Below, piece after piece: positions 15,368-23,440 of a stretch of 24,672 nt of DNA. The position numbers and the translations under genes are program-made. The stretch is from positions 1-24,672 of the forward strand of contig CAYQEZ010000027.1 of assembly GCA_964416645.1 (NCBI GenBank), in the 5' to 3' direction. How positions within the stretch are numbered: the stretch's first letter is position 1; every line of letters starts with the position of its first letter. The notes under the pieces are model-generated. The model did not search any database, was not told where the DNA came from, and saw only the letters and a program-made list of their open reading frames with translations. This DNA comes from GCA-002282575 sp964416645 (lineage in GTDB: Bacteria > Pseudomonadota > Gammaproteobacteria > Thiomicrospirales > Thiomicrospiraceae).

Positions 15368-15661
15368 ATGCAAAAAAATACCGTCGCCTTGACACTGGCA
15401 GGCAAAAAATTTCAGGTTCCTTGTGCGCCGAGCGATGCGCCGGACTTGCTGTTAGCCGCTCAAGCAGTCAATGATGCCCTACACAAAAGCAGCTCCAACC
15501 TGCCATTAGAAACACGATTGTTGATGCTGTGCCTCAATTTAAGTTACGAGCTGTTACAAGCCGATCGTTTTACAAAGTCATTAGAATCAGAAGTTTCCGC
15601 CAATTTACGCCAAGTTCAGCGTATGCTTGAGGAACAAAAAGGGGAAGCAGGCGACGATTAA
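15368..15661 (+). CDS. zapA: Cell division protein ZapA
   Basis: ZapA binds and bundles FtsZ filaments at the division ring. The 97-residue protein has the N-terminal globular part (VALTLAGKKFQVPC, then LLLAAQAVNDAL) and a C-terminal coiled coil from about residue 55 (LMLCLNLSYELLQADRF ... VQRMLEEQ), the usual layout. The frame is open upstream to an ATG at 15302, but ATG 15368 is preferred: AGGA at 15356-15359 is eight bases upstream, and the protein then matches normal ZapA length. It sits just before 6S RNA and the 5-formyl-THF cyclo-ligase, the conserved gammaproteobacterial order, and is divergent from ygfB. Confidence 0.9.
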   Translation: MQKNTVALTLAGKKFQVPCAPSDAPDLLLAAQAVNDALHKSSSNLPLETRLLMLCLNLSYELLQADRFTKSLESEVSANLRQVQRMLEEQKGEAGDD

Positions 15662-15693
15662 TTGGTGCATCTGCTGTTGGTTTTCGCTAGAAT
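15662..15693 (+). promoter_or_regulatory. Candidate promoter of 6S RNA
   Basis: TAGAAT at 15688-15693 is a good -10, about seven bases before the predicted RNA start. The best -35 (TTGGTG 15662-15667) has a 20-base spacer, which is long, so the -35 assignment is weak. Confidence 0.4.
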
Positions 15694-15699
15694 AGCGTT

Positions 15700-15889
15700 A
15701 AAGGCGTGTTCTGGCGGCTTGGTGCATTGCTGACGTACCCGGAGCCGATAAACTTTCTTTTGGGGCCGAATTACCATCGGGGTGTGCGTCTTGCTTTGTC
15801 CAAGATACCTAGCTGATGGCTATAGCCACCACCTAAACTTTAGGGTTTAGGGACCAATACGCAACACCAGTTGTTGGTTCACGTCTTTT
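15700..15889 (+). ncRNA. ssrS: 6S RNA
   Basis: 6S RNA folds into a long hairpin with a central bubble that mimics an open promoter and sequesters sigma-70 RNA polymerase in stationary phase. Three observations support it. It lies between zapA and the cyclo-ligase gene, its conserved place. It contains CCCGGAGCCGATAAA (from about 15739), matching the CC(C)TGAGCCGATATTT part of the E. coli RNA. Its ends pair: AAGGCGTG (15701-15708) with CACGTCTT (15880-15887), eight pairs including one G-U. The length of about 187 nt fits. T-rich sequence follows the closing stem. The downstream cyclo-ligase is probably co-transcribed, as in E. coli. The exact ends are estimates. Confidence 0.9.
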
Positions 15890-15915
15890 AAAATCTACGC
15901 TTAAAGGTGTTTTGC

Positions 15916-16521
15916 ATGACGTATGCCACCACTTCAACACTCACTCATTTAGACAAAAAACAACTCCGTTTACAGTGTCGCCAAGCGCGCAAAAGCCTTA
16001 CATCAGAGCAACAATTTCAACACGCCCAGGCGGTGATGCAATGCTTGCTGGATTTGCCGATGTTAAAATTGCCCGATTTATCGATTGGTGTTACCCTTGC
16101 TTTTGATGGCGAAGTTGATTTAATGCCGACCATGCAAGCACTTAAAGCAGGGCATCAGCTGTATTTACCGCGCTTAAAACCAGATACGACGCTCGATTTT
16201 TTGTTTTGGCGAGAGAATGCCGATATGAAAGCGAACGTGTTGGGTATTCCTGAGCCGACAGGTGAGCAAGTCATCAGCATTGCCGAGCTGGATCTGGTGT
16301 TAATGCCCTTAGTGGGTGTGGACAAACAAGGCAATCGACTCGGCATGGGGGCAGGTTATTATGATAAAAGCCTAGCGCAAGCGTCACGGCGCCCTTACCT
16401 TATTGGTGTGGCGCATCATTGTCAGCAAGTAGAAAGCTTGCCGGTAGATCCTTGGGATATTCCACTAGATGCTTTAGTAACAGAGCAAGGTATGACGGTG
16501 TGGCGACCTTATGCGCGTTAG
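15916..16521 (+). CDS. ygfA: 5-formyltetrahydrofolate cyclo-ligase
   Basis: The enzyme converts 5-formyl-THF to 5,10-methenyl-THF using ATP, recycling a stored folate. The 201-residue protein has the N-terminal KKQLRLQCRQARKSL basic helix, FDGEVD in the middle, and the ATP-binding motif GMGAGYYD (residues 143-150) after PLVGVDKQGNRL. A GTG at 15907 is also open, but ATG 15916 has AAAGG (15903-15907) eight bases upstream. It follows 6S RNA by about 25 bases and probably shares its primary transcript. The alcohol dehydrogenase gene follows after 17 bases on the same strand. All key residues appear intact. Confidence 0.94.
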   Translation: MTYATTSTLTHLDKKQLRLQCRQARKSLTSEQQFQHAQAVMQCLLDLPMLKLPDLSIGVTLAFDGEVDLMPTMQALKAGHQLYLPRLKPDTTLDFLFWRENADMKANVLGIPEPTGEQVISIAELDLVLMPLVGVDKQGNRLGMGAGYYDKSLAQASRRPYLIGVAHHCQQVESLPVDPWDIPLDALVTEQGMTVWRPYAR

Positions 16522-16538
16522 AAAAGGAAACTAACTTT

Positions 16539-17717
16539 ATGAACTGGCAATTATCTCGTTTACCGCAAGTATTATTTGGTGAGGGGGTTAGCGCACAATT
16601 GACGCCTTTGATTCAATCTTATGGGAAACGGGTGTTGCTGATTACAGGCGCGCATTCATTTGACGCGCAACCTCAAGCTAAGACTTTATTAGCCCAGTGG
16701 CAACAGGCGGGATTTAGCCTGTGGCATGAGCGTGTTGCAACAGAACCTTCACCCCAGTGGGTCGATGCTTGTGTGGCGCAACATGCCGATCATCGCATCG
16801 ATGTTGTCGTCGCAATTGGTGGCGGTAGTGCCTTAGATGCCGCTAAAGCGGTAGCGGGCTTACTGCCTGTTCAGCGTTCGGTGATGGATTATTTAGAGGG
16901 CGTTGGTCCTGAATTGCCTTACAAGAGTGAAGCCTTGCCCTTTATTGCCATGCCAACCACCGCAGGCACAGGGACAGAAGCAACGAAGAATGCGGTACTC
17001 AGCCAAACGGGCGATGGTGGGTTCAAAAAGTCTTTTCGTCATGACAGCCTCATGCCTCGTTGGGCACTGATTGATCCCAGCTGGATGCTTTCTTTGCCCG
17101 CACAGCAAATTGCCTTTAATGGGCTAGATGCCATTACGCAATTGATTGAGGGATATAGTTCGAGCAAAGCCAATGACTTTACCGATGGACTAGCCTTAGC
17201 TGGTTTGGAGAAAGGGCTGGCTGCTTTACCTCGTTGGTTTGAAAATCCACAAGATGGGCAAGCAGCCAGTGACATGGCTTATGCCGCACTCATGTCGGGT
17301 ATTGTGTTGGCTCATGCTGGCTTGGGAGCGGTGCATGGTTTGGCGGCGCCTTTAGGAGCTTTCTTCCCAGCACCGCATGGTGCGGTTTGTGGTATTTTAT
17401 TAGCCGAATGTACAGCAATGAACATCGAACAGCTCAAGATACAACAACCCGAATCGGAAACCTTGCTACGCTATGCTCGAATCGGACGGTTATTGATGAA
17501 TGATCCAACCTTATCTGATGCCAGCGCACAGTTGCTCCTGGTAGAAAAGTTACGTCAATGGCATCAAGATTTTGCGCTACCAGGTTTATCGCATTTCGGC
17601 GTCACCCAACAGGACATTCCTCGTGTTGTGGCAAATGCACGTGGCAATAGCATGAAAACCAATCCGATTACCCTAACCGATGAGCAATTAACGCATATCC
17701 TAGGTTGTTGCTGCTAG
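16539..17717 (+). CDS. Iron-type (group III) alcohol dehydrogenase
   Basis: This NAD(P)-dependent alcohol or aldehyde oxidoreductase of the Fe-ADH fold has 392 residues. The nucleotide loop GGGSALDAAKA starts near residue 94 and PTTAGTGTEAT near 139. Metal ligands would be Asp197, residue 201, His266 (VHGLAAPLG) and His280 (APHGAVCG). Residue 201 is Gln (DAITQ) where FucO/AdhB-type enzymes have His. Other family members with Gln here exist to my knowledge, so it marks a subgroup rather than a clear defect; metal identity or activity could differ. The frame is open 40 codons upstream inside ygfA, but ATG 16539 with AAGGA about ten bases upstream is the better start. The substrate is unknown. 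It is probably co-transcribed with ygfA. Confidence 0.9.
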   Translation: MNWQLSRLPQVLFGEGVSAQLTPLIQSYGKRVLLITGAHSFDAQPQAKTLLAQWQQAGFSLWHERVATEPSPQWVDACVAQHADHRIDVVVAIGGGSALDAAKAVAGLLPVQRSVMDYLEGVGPELPYKSEALPFIAMPTTAGTGTEATKNAVLSQTGDGGFKKSFRHDSLMPRWALIDPSWMLSLPAQQIAFNGLDAITQLIEGYSSSKANDFTDGLALAGLEKGLAALPRWFENPQDGQAASDMAYAALMSGIVLAHAGLGAVHGLAAPLGAFFPAPHGAVCGILLAECTAMNIEQLKIQQPESETLLRYARIGRLLMNDPTLSDASAQLLLVEKLRQWHQDFALPGLSHFGVTQQDIPRVVANARGNSMKTNPITLTDEQLTHILGCCC

Positions 17718-17873
17718 TAGCATTGAAAGCGGAAAACATAATTCAGACATTCCCTAAACCTCTTAACGATCTATACCGTTAAATTATTGGATCTCAACTG
17801 ATTGTGTTCGCTCGTGTAAAGCTGCCCAATAAAAAATTGATTTATCCGACTATGCACGAAAACTCTCACCCAT

Positions 17874-20465
17874 TTAATTTTGCGGCGTTACCGCAGATTC
17901 AACACTAGCACGACGTTGCGTTGTTTTAGCACGCGATAATCTTCGGCGCTGGTTTAAGCCTTCACTCGGTCGTTTACTCAGCGATACTTTGGTACGTGGC
18001 ATAAACGTCAGTTTAACCACATCCTCGAAATGCTTAGCAAAATGCATGGTTAGCCCTTCCTTAAGGTAGTCAGGCATTTCATCAAAATCGTGTTTGTTAT
18101 CAAACGGAATAATGATGTTTTTAATGCCGACTCTTCTTGCCGCAATAATTTTTTCACGAATGCCGCCAACGGGGAGTACATGACCCGTTAAGCTGAGTTC
18201 TCCCGTCATGGCGACGGGTTCTTTCAGTTTTTCATTGCGTGCTAAAGAAAGCAATGCCGTTGCCATGGTAATACCAGCGGAAGGACCATCTTTAGGTGTG
18301 GCACCATCGGGAACGTGTAAATGGACAAAAGCCTCATCGAAGAATTTAGGGTCGCCTTTGTAACGAGCTAAATTAGAGCTGACATAGCTATAAGCAATAT
18401 TCGCCGACTCTTGCATGACGTTACCCAGCTGTCCCGACAACTTAAAGCCACGATTCAGTGTATGAATACGACTGGCTTCGATATTTAATGTTGCGCCACC
18501 CATCGAAGTCCAAGCCAATCCCGTCGTTACACCGATGACATTTTCGGGCTTTTCATTGCTGAACTTAGGATGCCCCAAGCTTTCTTCAATGTCTTTCACA
18601 TGAATACGCGCCGTTTCAATTTCACCTGTAACCAGTTTGACGGCGGTTTTGCGAATGATGCGTTCCATCATTTTACGCAAGTTACGCACACCCGATTCAC
18701 GCGCATAGCCTTCGATAATATGGTGAATGGCAGGCGGCGTGATTTCGATGGTTTTCGGTGAAATGCCCGATTCTTTCAGCAGCGCTGGCCATAAATGACG
18801 CTTAGCGATGCGCATTTTTTCTTCGGTGATGTAACCCGCCAAACGAATGACTTCCATACGGTCGAGCAGGGCATCAGGAATACTGTCGGTGGTATTGGCG
18901 GTACAAATAAATAACACTTTTGACAAGTCAAAACGCACATCTAAATAATGGTCTAAAAAGTCCTTGTTTTGTTCTGGATCTAATACTTCCAACAAAGCAG
19001 AAGCGGGATCGCCTTGATAAGAAGAACCGATTTTATCAATTTCATCAAGCATAATGACGGGATTGGCGGTTTGACAGCTTTTTAATGCTTGCACAAACTT
19101 ACCTGGCATAGCACCAATGTAAGTACGACGATGCCCCTTAATCTCCGCTTCATCGCGCATACCGCCAACCGAGAAGCGGTAGAAACTTCGACCTAAGGCT
19201 TCAGCGATGGATTTGCCAATGGAGGTTTTCCCCACACCTGGTGGGCCAACGAGCAGAATAATCGACCCTTTTACTTCACCTTTTAATGCGCCGACCGCTA
19301 GAAATTCGACAATACGATCTTTGACATCATCTAGGGCATCATGATGCTTATCCAGCACTTTACGTGCGGTGGTTAAGTCGAGCTTGTCTTTGCTGTGGTT
19401 ACCCCAAGGTAGGCAACTTACCCAGTCTAACCAGTTGCGCGTCACGCCATATTCGGGTGATTGCGTATCTAAAAAGCCCAGCTTTTCTAACTCTTCACTG
19501 ACCTTATCCGATACGTCATCGGGGAGCGTGAGTTTATCCAAACGCGATTCAAACTTCTCTAAATCGACAGCTCGGTCATCTTTAGTGATGCCCAACTCTT
19601 CTTGAATTTCTTTTAATTGCTGGCGCAAAAAGAACTTACGCTGATGATCTGAGAGGTTTTCCTCAACGCGCTCACGAATGTTGTACTGTAATTTAGCCAG
19701 TTCTAACTCTTGGCGGAACAGGTTATGTACCTGATCTAAGCGCTCCGACAAGTCAAAGGTTGCCAAAATAGCTTGTAATGCCTGACCGTCGGCAGTGGTT
19801 AAGCCAGCAGCGAAGTCGGCTAACGTAGCAGAATCATTAAAACTAAAACGATTGAGGAAGAGTTTGATTTCTTCACCGAACAACGGATTTAACGGCACCA
19901 TCTCACGTAGCACCGACAAAATCGCCATAGCATAGGCTTTATTTTCCGACTCTTGCTCGTCATTCACCACATCTTCTGGATAGCTGACGTGGGCACGGTA
20001 GGGTGCAGCTTCTGATAACCAATGTTCAATTTTGAAACGCTTCACACCTTCGGCAATAAACTGAATACGATCTTCGTGAACGCGCGGATTATGAATACGA
20101 ATGAGTGTGCCAATATCACTGAATTCTTCCGGTTTTGCTTGGTCACTGGCATCGGGCGTGTAAACCAACCCAACCAACCACTGCTTGCTGCGCTCGATGT
20201 TCTTGAAGGTCTCTATCCAGGTTTCCTTATTCAACACAACTGGTAGCGTCTGCTTAGGAAAAAACGGACGTTCGCGAATGGGAATGAGGTACACATTCGC
20301 TGGTAAATGATGTTGATCGTGCAGAGTGACATCTTTGCTGTCGCTGGAAGGGGCATCGCTAGCAGCTTCATGCTCATGAATCTGTGCTTCAACTCCGTCT
20401 TCCTGCTGGCTTGCCGCTTCTGGCATGTCGGGTAGGTTGTCGTTATCGAGTTCGTGATTCGGCAT
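17874..20465 (-). CDS. lon: Lon-type ATP-dependent protease, second (AsrA-like) class
   Basis: This cytosolic AAA+ serine protease has 863 residues, against about 784-800 for usual Lon. An acidic, low-complexity N-terminal tail covers residues 1-50. The Lon substrate-binding domain starts at LPANVYLIPIRERPFFP (54-70). The Walker A is GPPGVGKT (407-414), the Walker B IMLDEID (471-477), and the catalytic dyad is Ser729 (PKDGPSAG) and Lys772 (REKIIAA). The tail after residue 822 is about 40 residues and strongly basic (QRRRLSRAK). The LPxxVYxIPIxxRPFFPxQxLPV start matches, from memory, the second Lon of pseudomonads (AsrA, linked to aminoglycoside stress), not E. coli Lon. A canonical Lon may exist elsewhere in the genome. 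The gene is divergent from mogA and convergent with the alcohol dehydrogenase. Confidence 0.93.
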   Translation of the reverse strand: MPNHELDNDNLPDMPEAASQQEDGVEAQIHEHEAASDAPSSDSKDVTLHDQHHLPANVYLIPIRERPFFPKQTLPVVLNKETWIETFKNIERSKQWLVGLVYTPDASDQAKPEEFSDIGTLIRIHNPRVHEDRIQFIAEGVKRFKIEHWLSEAAPYRAHVSYPEDVVNDEQESENKAYAMAILSVLREMVPLNPLFGEEIKLFLNRFSFNDSATLADFAAGLTTADGQALQAILATFDLSERLDQVHNLFRQELELAKLQYNIRERVEENLSDHQRKFFLRQQLKEIQEELGITKDDRAVDLEKFESRLDKLTLPDDVSDKVSEELEKLGFLDTQSPEYGVTRNWLDWVSCLPWGNHSKDKLDLTTARKVLDKHHDALDDVKDRIVEFLAVGALKGEVKGSIILLVGPPGVGKTSIGKSIAEALGRSFYRFSVGGMRDEAEIKGHRRTYIGAMPGKFVQALKSCQTANPVIMLDEIDKIGSSYQGDPASALLEVLDPEQNKDFLDHYLDVRFDLSKVLFICTANTTDSIPDALLDRMEVIRLAGYITEEKMRIAKRHLWPALLKESGISPKTIEITPPAIHHIIEGYARESGVRNLRKMMERIIRKTAVKLVTGEIETARIHVKDIEESLGHPKFSNEKPENVIGVTTGLAWTSMGGATLNIEASRIHTLNRGFKLSGQLGNVMQESANIAYSYVSSNLARYKGDPKFFDEAFVHLHVPDGATPKDGPSAGITMATALLSLARNEKLKEPVAMTGELSLTGHVLPVGGIREKIIAARRVGIKNIIIPFDNKHDFDEMPDYLKEGLTMHFAKHFEDVVKLTFMPRTKVSLSKRPSEGLNQRRRLSRAKTTQRRASVESAVTPQN

Positions 20466-20512
20466 AGTTGGCTTCTTTTCTCATTGGTGAATGTTTCGGT
20501 GTTCTGAGTCTT

Positions 20513-20541
20513 ATTCTACCCCATAAAAGGGTGTCTCTCAT
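20513..20541 (-). promoter_or_regulatory. Candidate promoter of the lon-type gene
   Basis: On the minus strand TAGAAT (20518-20513) lies 17 bases after ATGAGA (20541-20536), a four-of-six match to the -35 consensus. I saw no convincing sigma-32 heat-shock promoter here. Confidence 0.35.
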
Positions 20542-20585
20542 GTATCATATGGTCATTGTGATTGAATAATACAAGGGTAACCCCC

Positions 20586-21119
20586 ATGCAAACAGCAAAA
20601 ATAGGCTTTATCACCATTTCCGATCGTGCTTCGGCGGGTATTTATGAAGATAAGGGCGGTCCAGCTATGCAGCAGTGGATCAGCGATACACTGGAAAGTC
20701 CGTGGCAAGCCGTGGTTAGGCTGATTCCAGATGAGCAGTTGGTGATTGAGCAAACGCTCATCGAACTGGCCGACACTCAAGGATGTGATTTGATTCTAAC
20801 TACCGGCGGTACAGGACCTGCGTTGCGCGATGTTACACCCGAAGCGACCCAAGCCGTGTGTCATAAAATTCTCGACGGTTTTGCTGAACAAATGCGTGCG
20901 GTTTCATTACAGTTTGTACCGACCGCTATTTTATCGCGCCAAATCGCTGGCGTGCGCGGCAAGACACTGATTATTAATTTGCCCGGCAAACCCAGTGCCA
21001 TTGGTCAATGTTTGGATGGAGTCTTTGCTGCTGTACCCTATTGTATTGACTTGATTGGTGGTGCACGGTTAGAAACCAAGTCGGAACGCATTGTGGCGTT
21101 TCGTCCTAAGGGAGCATAA
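20586..21119 (+). CDS. mogA: Molybdopterin adenylyltransferase
   Basis: MogA adenylates molybdopterin so that MoeA can insert molybdenum, a late step of molybdenum cofactor synthesis. The 177-residue protein has ISDRASAGIYEDKG near the start, the MPT-binding TTGGTG (72-77) followed by RDVTPEA, and FVPTAILSRQ and LPGKPSAIGQCLDG towards the end. The match extends to the terminal AFRPK block, which separates MogA from MoaB. It seems to lack about a dozen residues present in E. coli MogA between the LPGKP region and the VPYCI strand. The frame is open to 20562, but ATG 20586 has AAGGG (20573-20577) eight bases upstream. prmB follows after five bases. No other molybdenum genes are nearby. Confidence 0.93.
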   Translation: MQTAKIGFITISDRASAGIYEDKGGPAMQQWISDTLESPWQAVVRLIPDEQLVIEQTLIELADTQGCDLILTTGGTGPALRDVTPEATQAVCHKILDGFAEQMRAVSLQFVPTAILSRQIAGVRGKTLIINLPGKPSAIGQCLDGVFAAVPYCIDLIGGARLETKSERIVAFRPKGA

Positions 21120-21124
21120 CCACC

Positions 21125-22054
21125 ATGTCATTACTCATGTCGCCCCTATCAGGATTAAACACCTTACGTGATTTCATTCGTTACGGAGCCAGTCAGTTTT
21201 TAGGCGCGAAGCTATTCTATGGTCATGGCATGGACAATGCCTTCGATGAAGCTAAGTTCCTTGTACTACAGTCGCTCAATATGCCTGCTGACTTAGACGA
21301 GGCCTGGTTAAATTGTGCTTTAACAGACAGTGAAGCCAAACGAGTAGCGCAACTGATCGAAGATCGCATTCGTCTGCGTATTCCCGCTGCCTATTTAGTC
21401 GGGCGCACTTGGTTTGCCGGTATGACCTTTATCGTCAATGAGCATGTGCTAGTGCCACGCTCTCCCTTTGCGGAGCTGATTGCGCGTGGCTTTGAAGGCT
21501 GGGTGGATTTGGAGAGTTGTGAGCGGGTGCTGGATATGTGTACTGGCTCTGGATGTATTGGTATTGCCAGTTTGCAGGCAGTACCACACGCCCAAATCGA
21601 TTTGGTTGATATCAGCAGTGAAGCCATTGCCGTAGCAGAGCAGAATATTGCCCTACATGGTGTGCAAGATCAGGTGCGTGCCATTCAATCGGACTTATTT
21701 AGTCAATTGCGCGGTGAGCGTTATGATTTAATTATTAGTAACCCACCTTATGTCGATGCCGACGAAATTGCTGCCATGCCTGCTGAATTTCACCATGAAC
21801 CCATGCTCGGGTTGGCGTCTGGACATGATGGATTAGATTTGACTCGTCGATTACTGGCTGAAGCGGCAGATCATTTAACCGAAAATGGGGTGCTAATGGT
21901 GGAGGTTGGCGCATCAGATATCGCTTTAATCGAAGCCTACCCAGAACTGCCTTTCTTCTGGTTTGAGTTTGAACATGGCGGTATGGGTGTTTTTGCCATT
22001 AATCGTTCTGAGTTAGTTGCTTATGCCGATGAGTTATTGCAACGGATGATTTAA
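21125..22054 (+). CDS. prmB: Ribosomal protein L3 glutamine N5-methyltransferase
   Basis: PrmB uses S-adenosylmethionine to methylate a glutamine of ribosomal protein L3 during 50S assembly. The 309-residue protein has a helical N-terminal domain (to about 110), the SAM motif VLDMCTGSGCIGIAS (around 135-149) and the catalytic NPPYVD (206-211) that holds the glutamine amide. The following HHEPMLGLASGHDGLDLTRRLL block and the C-terminal FEFEHGGMGVF match PrmB rather than the release-factor methylase PrmC. An in-frame ATG at 21137 is a minor alternative start. It starts five bases after mogA, with AAGGGAG about ten bases upstream, so the two are co-transcribed. Confidence 0.94.
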   Translation: MSLLMSPLSGLNTLRDFIRYGASQFLGAKLFYGHGMDNAFDEAKFLVLQSLNMPADLDEAWLNCALTDSEAKRVAQLIEDRIRLRIPAAYLVGRTWFAGMTFIVNEHVLVPRSPFAELIARGFEGWVDLESCERVLDMCTGSGCIGIASLQAVPHAQIDLVDISSEAIAVAEQNIALHGVQDQVRAIQSDLFSQLRGERYDLIISNPPYVDADEIAAMPAEFHHEPMLGLASGHDGLDLTRRLLAEAADHLTENGVLMVEVGASDIALIEAYPELPFFWFEFEHGGMGVFAINRSELVAYADELLQRMI

Positions 22055-22092
22055 GTTTTGATGATAATTAACGTGATATTGAGCTGACAGAG

Positions 22093-23388
22093 ATGATAGA
22101 TCGTAGGAGCTTCATTAAACTTAGCGGCGGCGCGATGGCTTTCGCCGCGCTTGCTGGCTGTCAGCAACAACAGAGGGAGGCGCCTGTGGCATCAACAACG
22201 CAGTATTCAAGCCCTGATTTCGATGCTGTTATTTCGCGCCTCAATACCAACTCGGTCAAGTGGGATGGACGAACGGCTGTATTTGGCACAGACAATGTCA
22301 CACCACTCTGGGTAGCTGATGGGGATTTTGCTGTTGCCAATCCGATTCAACAAGCCTTGTTGCAACGAGCTCAACATCCCATTTATGGTTACACGCGTCA
22401 GCAGCACAAGCTAACGCAACTGCTGGTTAATTGGCAGTTACAACGACATGGTTGGGCTATTGAACCTGATTGGTTGGTGAATATGCCAGGTGTGGTACCA
22501 ACGCTTTATGCGGCAGTCAACGCACTCACCAAAGAAGGGGATGCTGTCATTATTCAGCCGCCAGTTTATACGCCGTTTTTTAACGCGGTGACGGATAATA
22601 ACCGTCGTTTATTGTTGAATCCACTCAAATATAATGATGGTCATTATGAAATGGATTTTGAGTACTTAGAGGAATGCGCAAAACAGGGTGCAAGGTTGTT
22701 GCTCTTATGTTCGCCTCATAACCCAATTGGACGAGTTTGGACGCGTGATGAACTGCTGAAGCTGATCGATATCAGTAACCGTTATGATATGACGATTATT
22801 TCCGACGAAATTCATGCCGACTTGGTATATGCACCGCATCAGCATGTTCCCCTGTTGAGCTTAGATGATTTATCTGATAAGTTGGTAACCGTTTTTGCTC
22901 CTGGTAAAACCTTTAATATGCCAGGGCTGAGTATGGCATTTATGGTAGCGAGTGATCCAGCGCTTCGTGCTAAATTAACTACCGAGTTCAAAAGATTGCA
23001 CATTGAAAATAATAATCCTTTTACTCTAACGGCAGTTGAAGTCGCTTATGCAGAAGGTGCCAGCTGGGTCGATGCGCTGTTGCCTTATCTCGCACAAACG
23101 CAACATGAGGTTGTAGAGTTTGTGCGTAGCCAATTACCACAGATTAGGATTCGGCCTTCAGAGGGCACTTTTTTAATGTGGCTAGATTTTCGCGCGCTGG
23201 GACTTGATGATAAAAAGCTGCAAGCTTTTTTAGTGGAGCAAGCGAAAGTGGGTTTAAGTGCTGGCACGCTTTATGGGCAAGCAGGTAGTGGTTTTATGCG
23301 GTTAACTATTGCCGCACCGCGAGTGCTGGTTATGCAGGCATTAAAACAGATAAAGCAGGCACTAGAAGCCAGCCAGTTTATTAGCTGA
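22093..23388 (+). CDS. PatB/MalY-type PLP-dependent C-S lyase or aminotransferase with Tat lipoprotein signal
   Basis: This fold-type I PLP enzyme has 431 residues. The PLP lysine is Lys272 in FAPGKTFNMPGL. Asp238 (ISDEIHADLVY) contacts the pyridine ring and Asn210 lies in CSPHNPIGRVW. The HADLVY and KTFNMPGL context points to the PatB/MalY (cystathionine beta-lyase) subgroup. The unusual part is the first 23 residues: a twin-arginine motif DRRSFIK (3-9), a hydrophobic stretch and a lipobox LAGC with Cys23, then Gln24. This predicts export in folded form by Tat, lipidation and sorting to the outer membrane. About 40 mature residues precede the catalytic core (FDAVISR). Substrate is unknown; periplasmic amino-acid or sulfur metabolism is possible. 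The ribosome site is weak. The gene is 38 bases after prmB. Confidence 0.9.
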   Translation: MIDRRSFIKLSGGAMAFAALAGCQQQQREAPVASTTQYSSPDFDAVISRLNTNSVKWDGRTAVFGTDNVTPLWVADGDFAVANPIQQALLQRAQHPIYGYTRQQHKLTQLLVNWQLQRHGWAIEPDWLVNMPGVVPTLYAAVNALTKEGDAVIIQPPVYTPFFNAVTDNNRRLLLNPLKYNDGHYEMDFEYLEECAKQGARLLLLCSPHNPIGRVWTRDELLKLIDISNRYDMTIISDEIHADLVYAPHQHVPLLSLDDLSDKLVTVFAPGKTFNMPGLSMAFMVASDPALRAKLTTEFKRLHIENNNPFTLTAVEVAYAEGASWVDALLPYLAQTQHEVVEFVRSQLPQIRIRPSEGTFLMWLDFRALGLDDKKLQAFLVEQAKVGLSAGTLYGQAGSGFMRLTIAAPRVLVMQALKQIKQALEASQFIS

Positions 23389-23440
23389 AGCTGTTTGGCA
23401 TTTTAACAAGTTTTTAATATTAGAAAAAAGCTCAACCAAG
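23389..23440. other. Short AT-rich spacer between the PLP enzyme and the IS remnant
   Basis: This stretch holds no gene and no convincing terminator for the upstream gene. The first good plus-strand terminator lies beyond the IS481 remnant, at 23864. Confidence 0.4.

Noticed and set aside
17763..17782. Hairpin TTAACG/CGTTAA between the alcohol dehydrogenase and lon genes as a bidirectional terminator
   Set aside because: The stem is six AT-rich pairs and neither side has a T-run. I do not count it as a terminator.
20518..20532. ACCC/GGGT inverted repeat in the lon promoter spacer as a heat-shock operator
   Set aside because: Four-base arms are too short to separate from chance, and they match no known CIRCE- or HspR-type operator.
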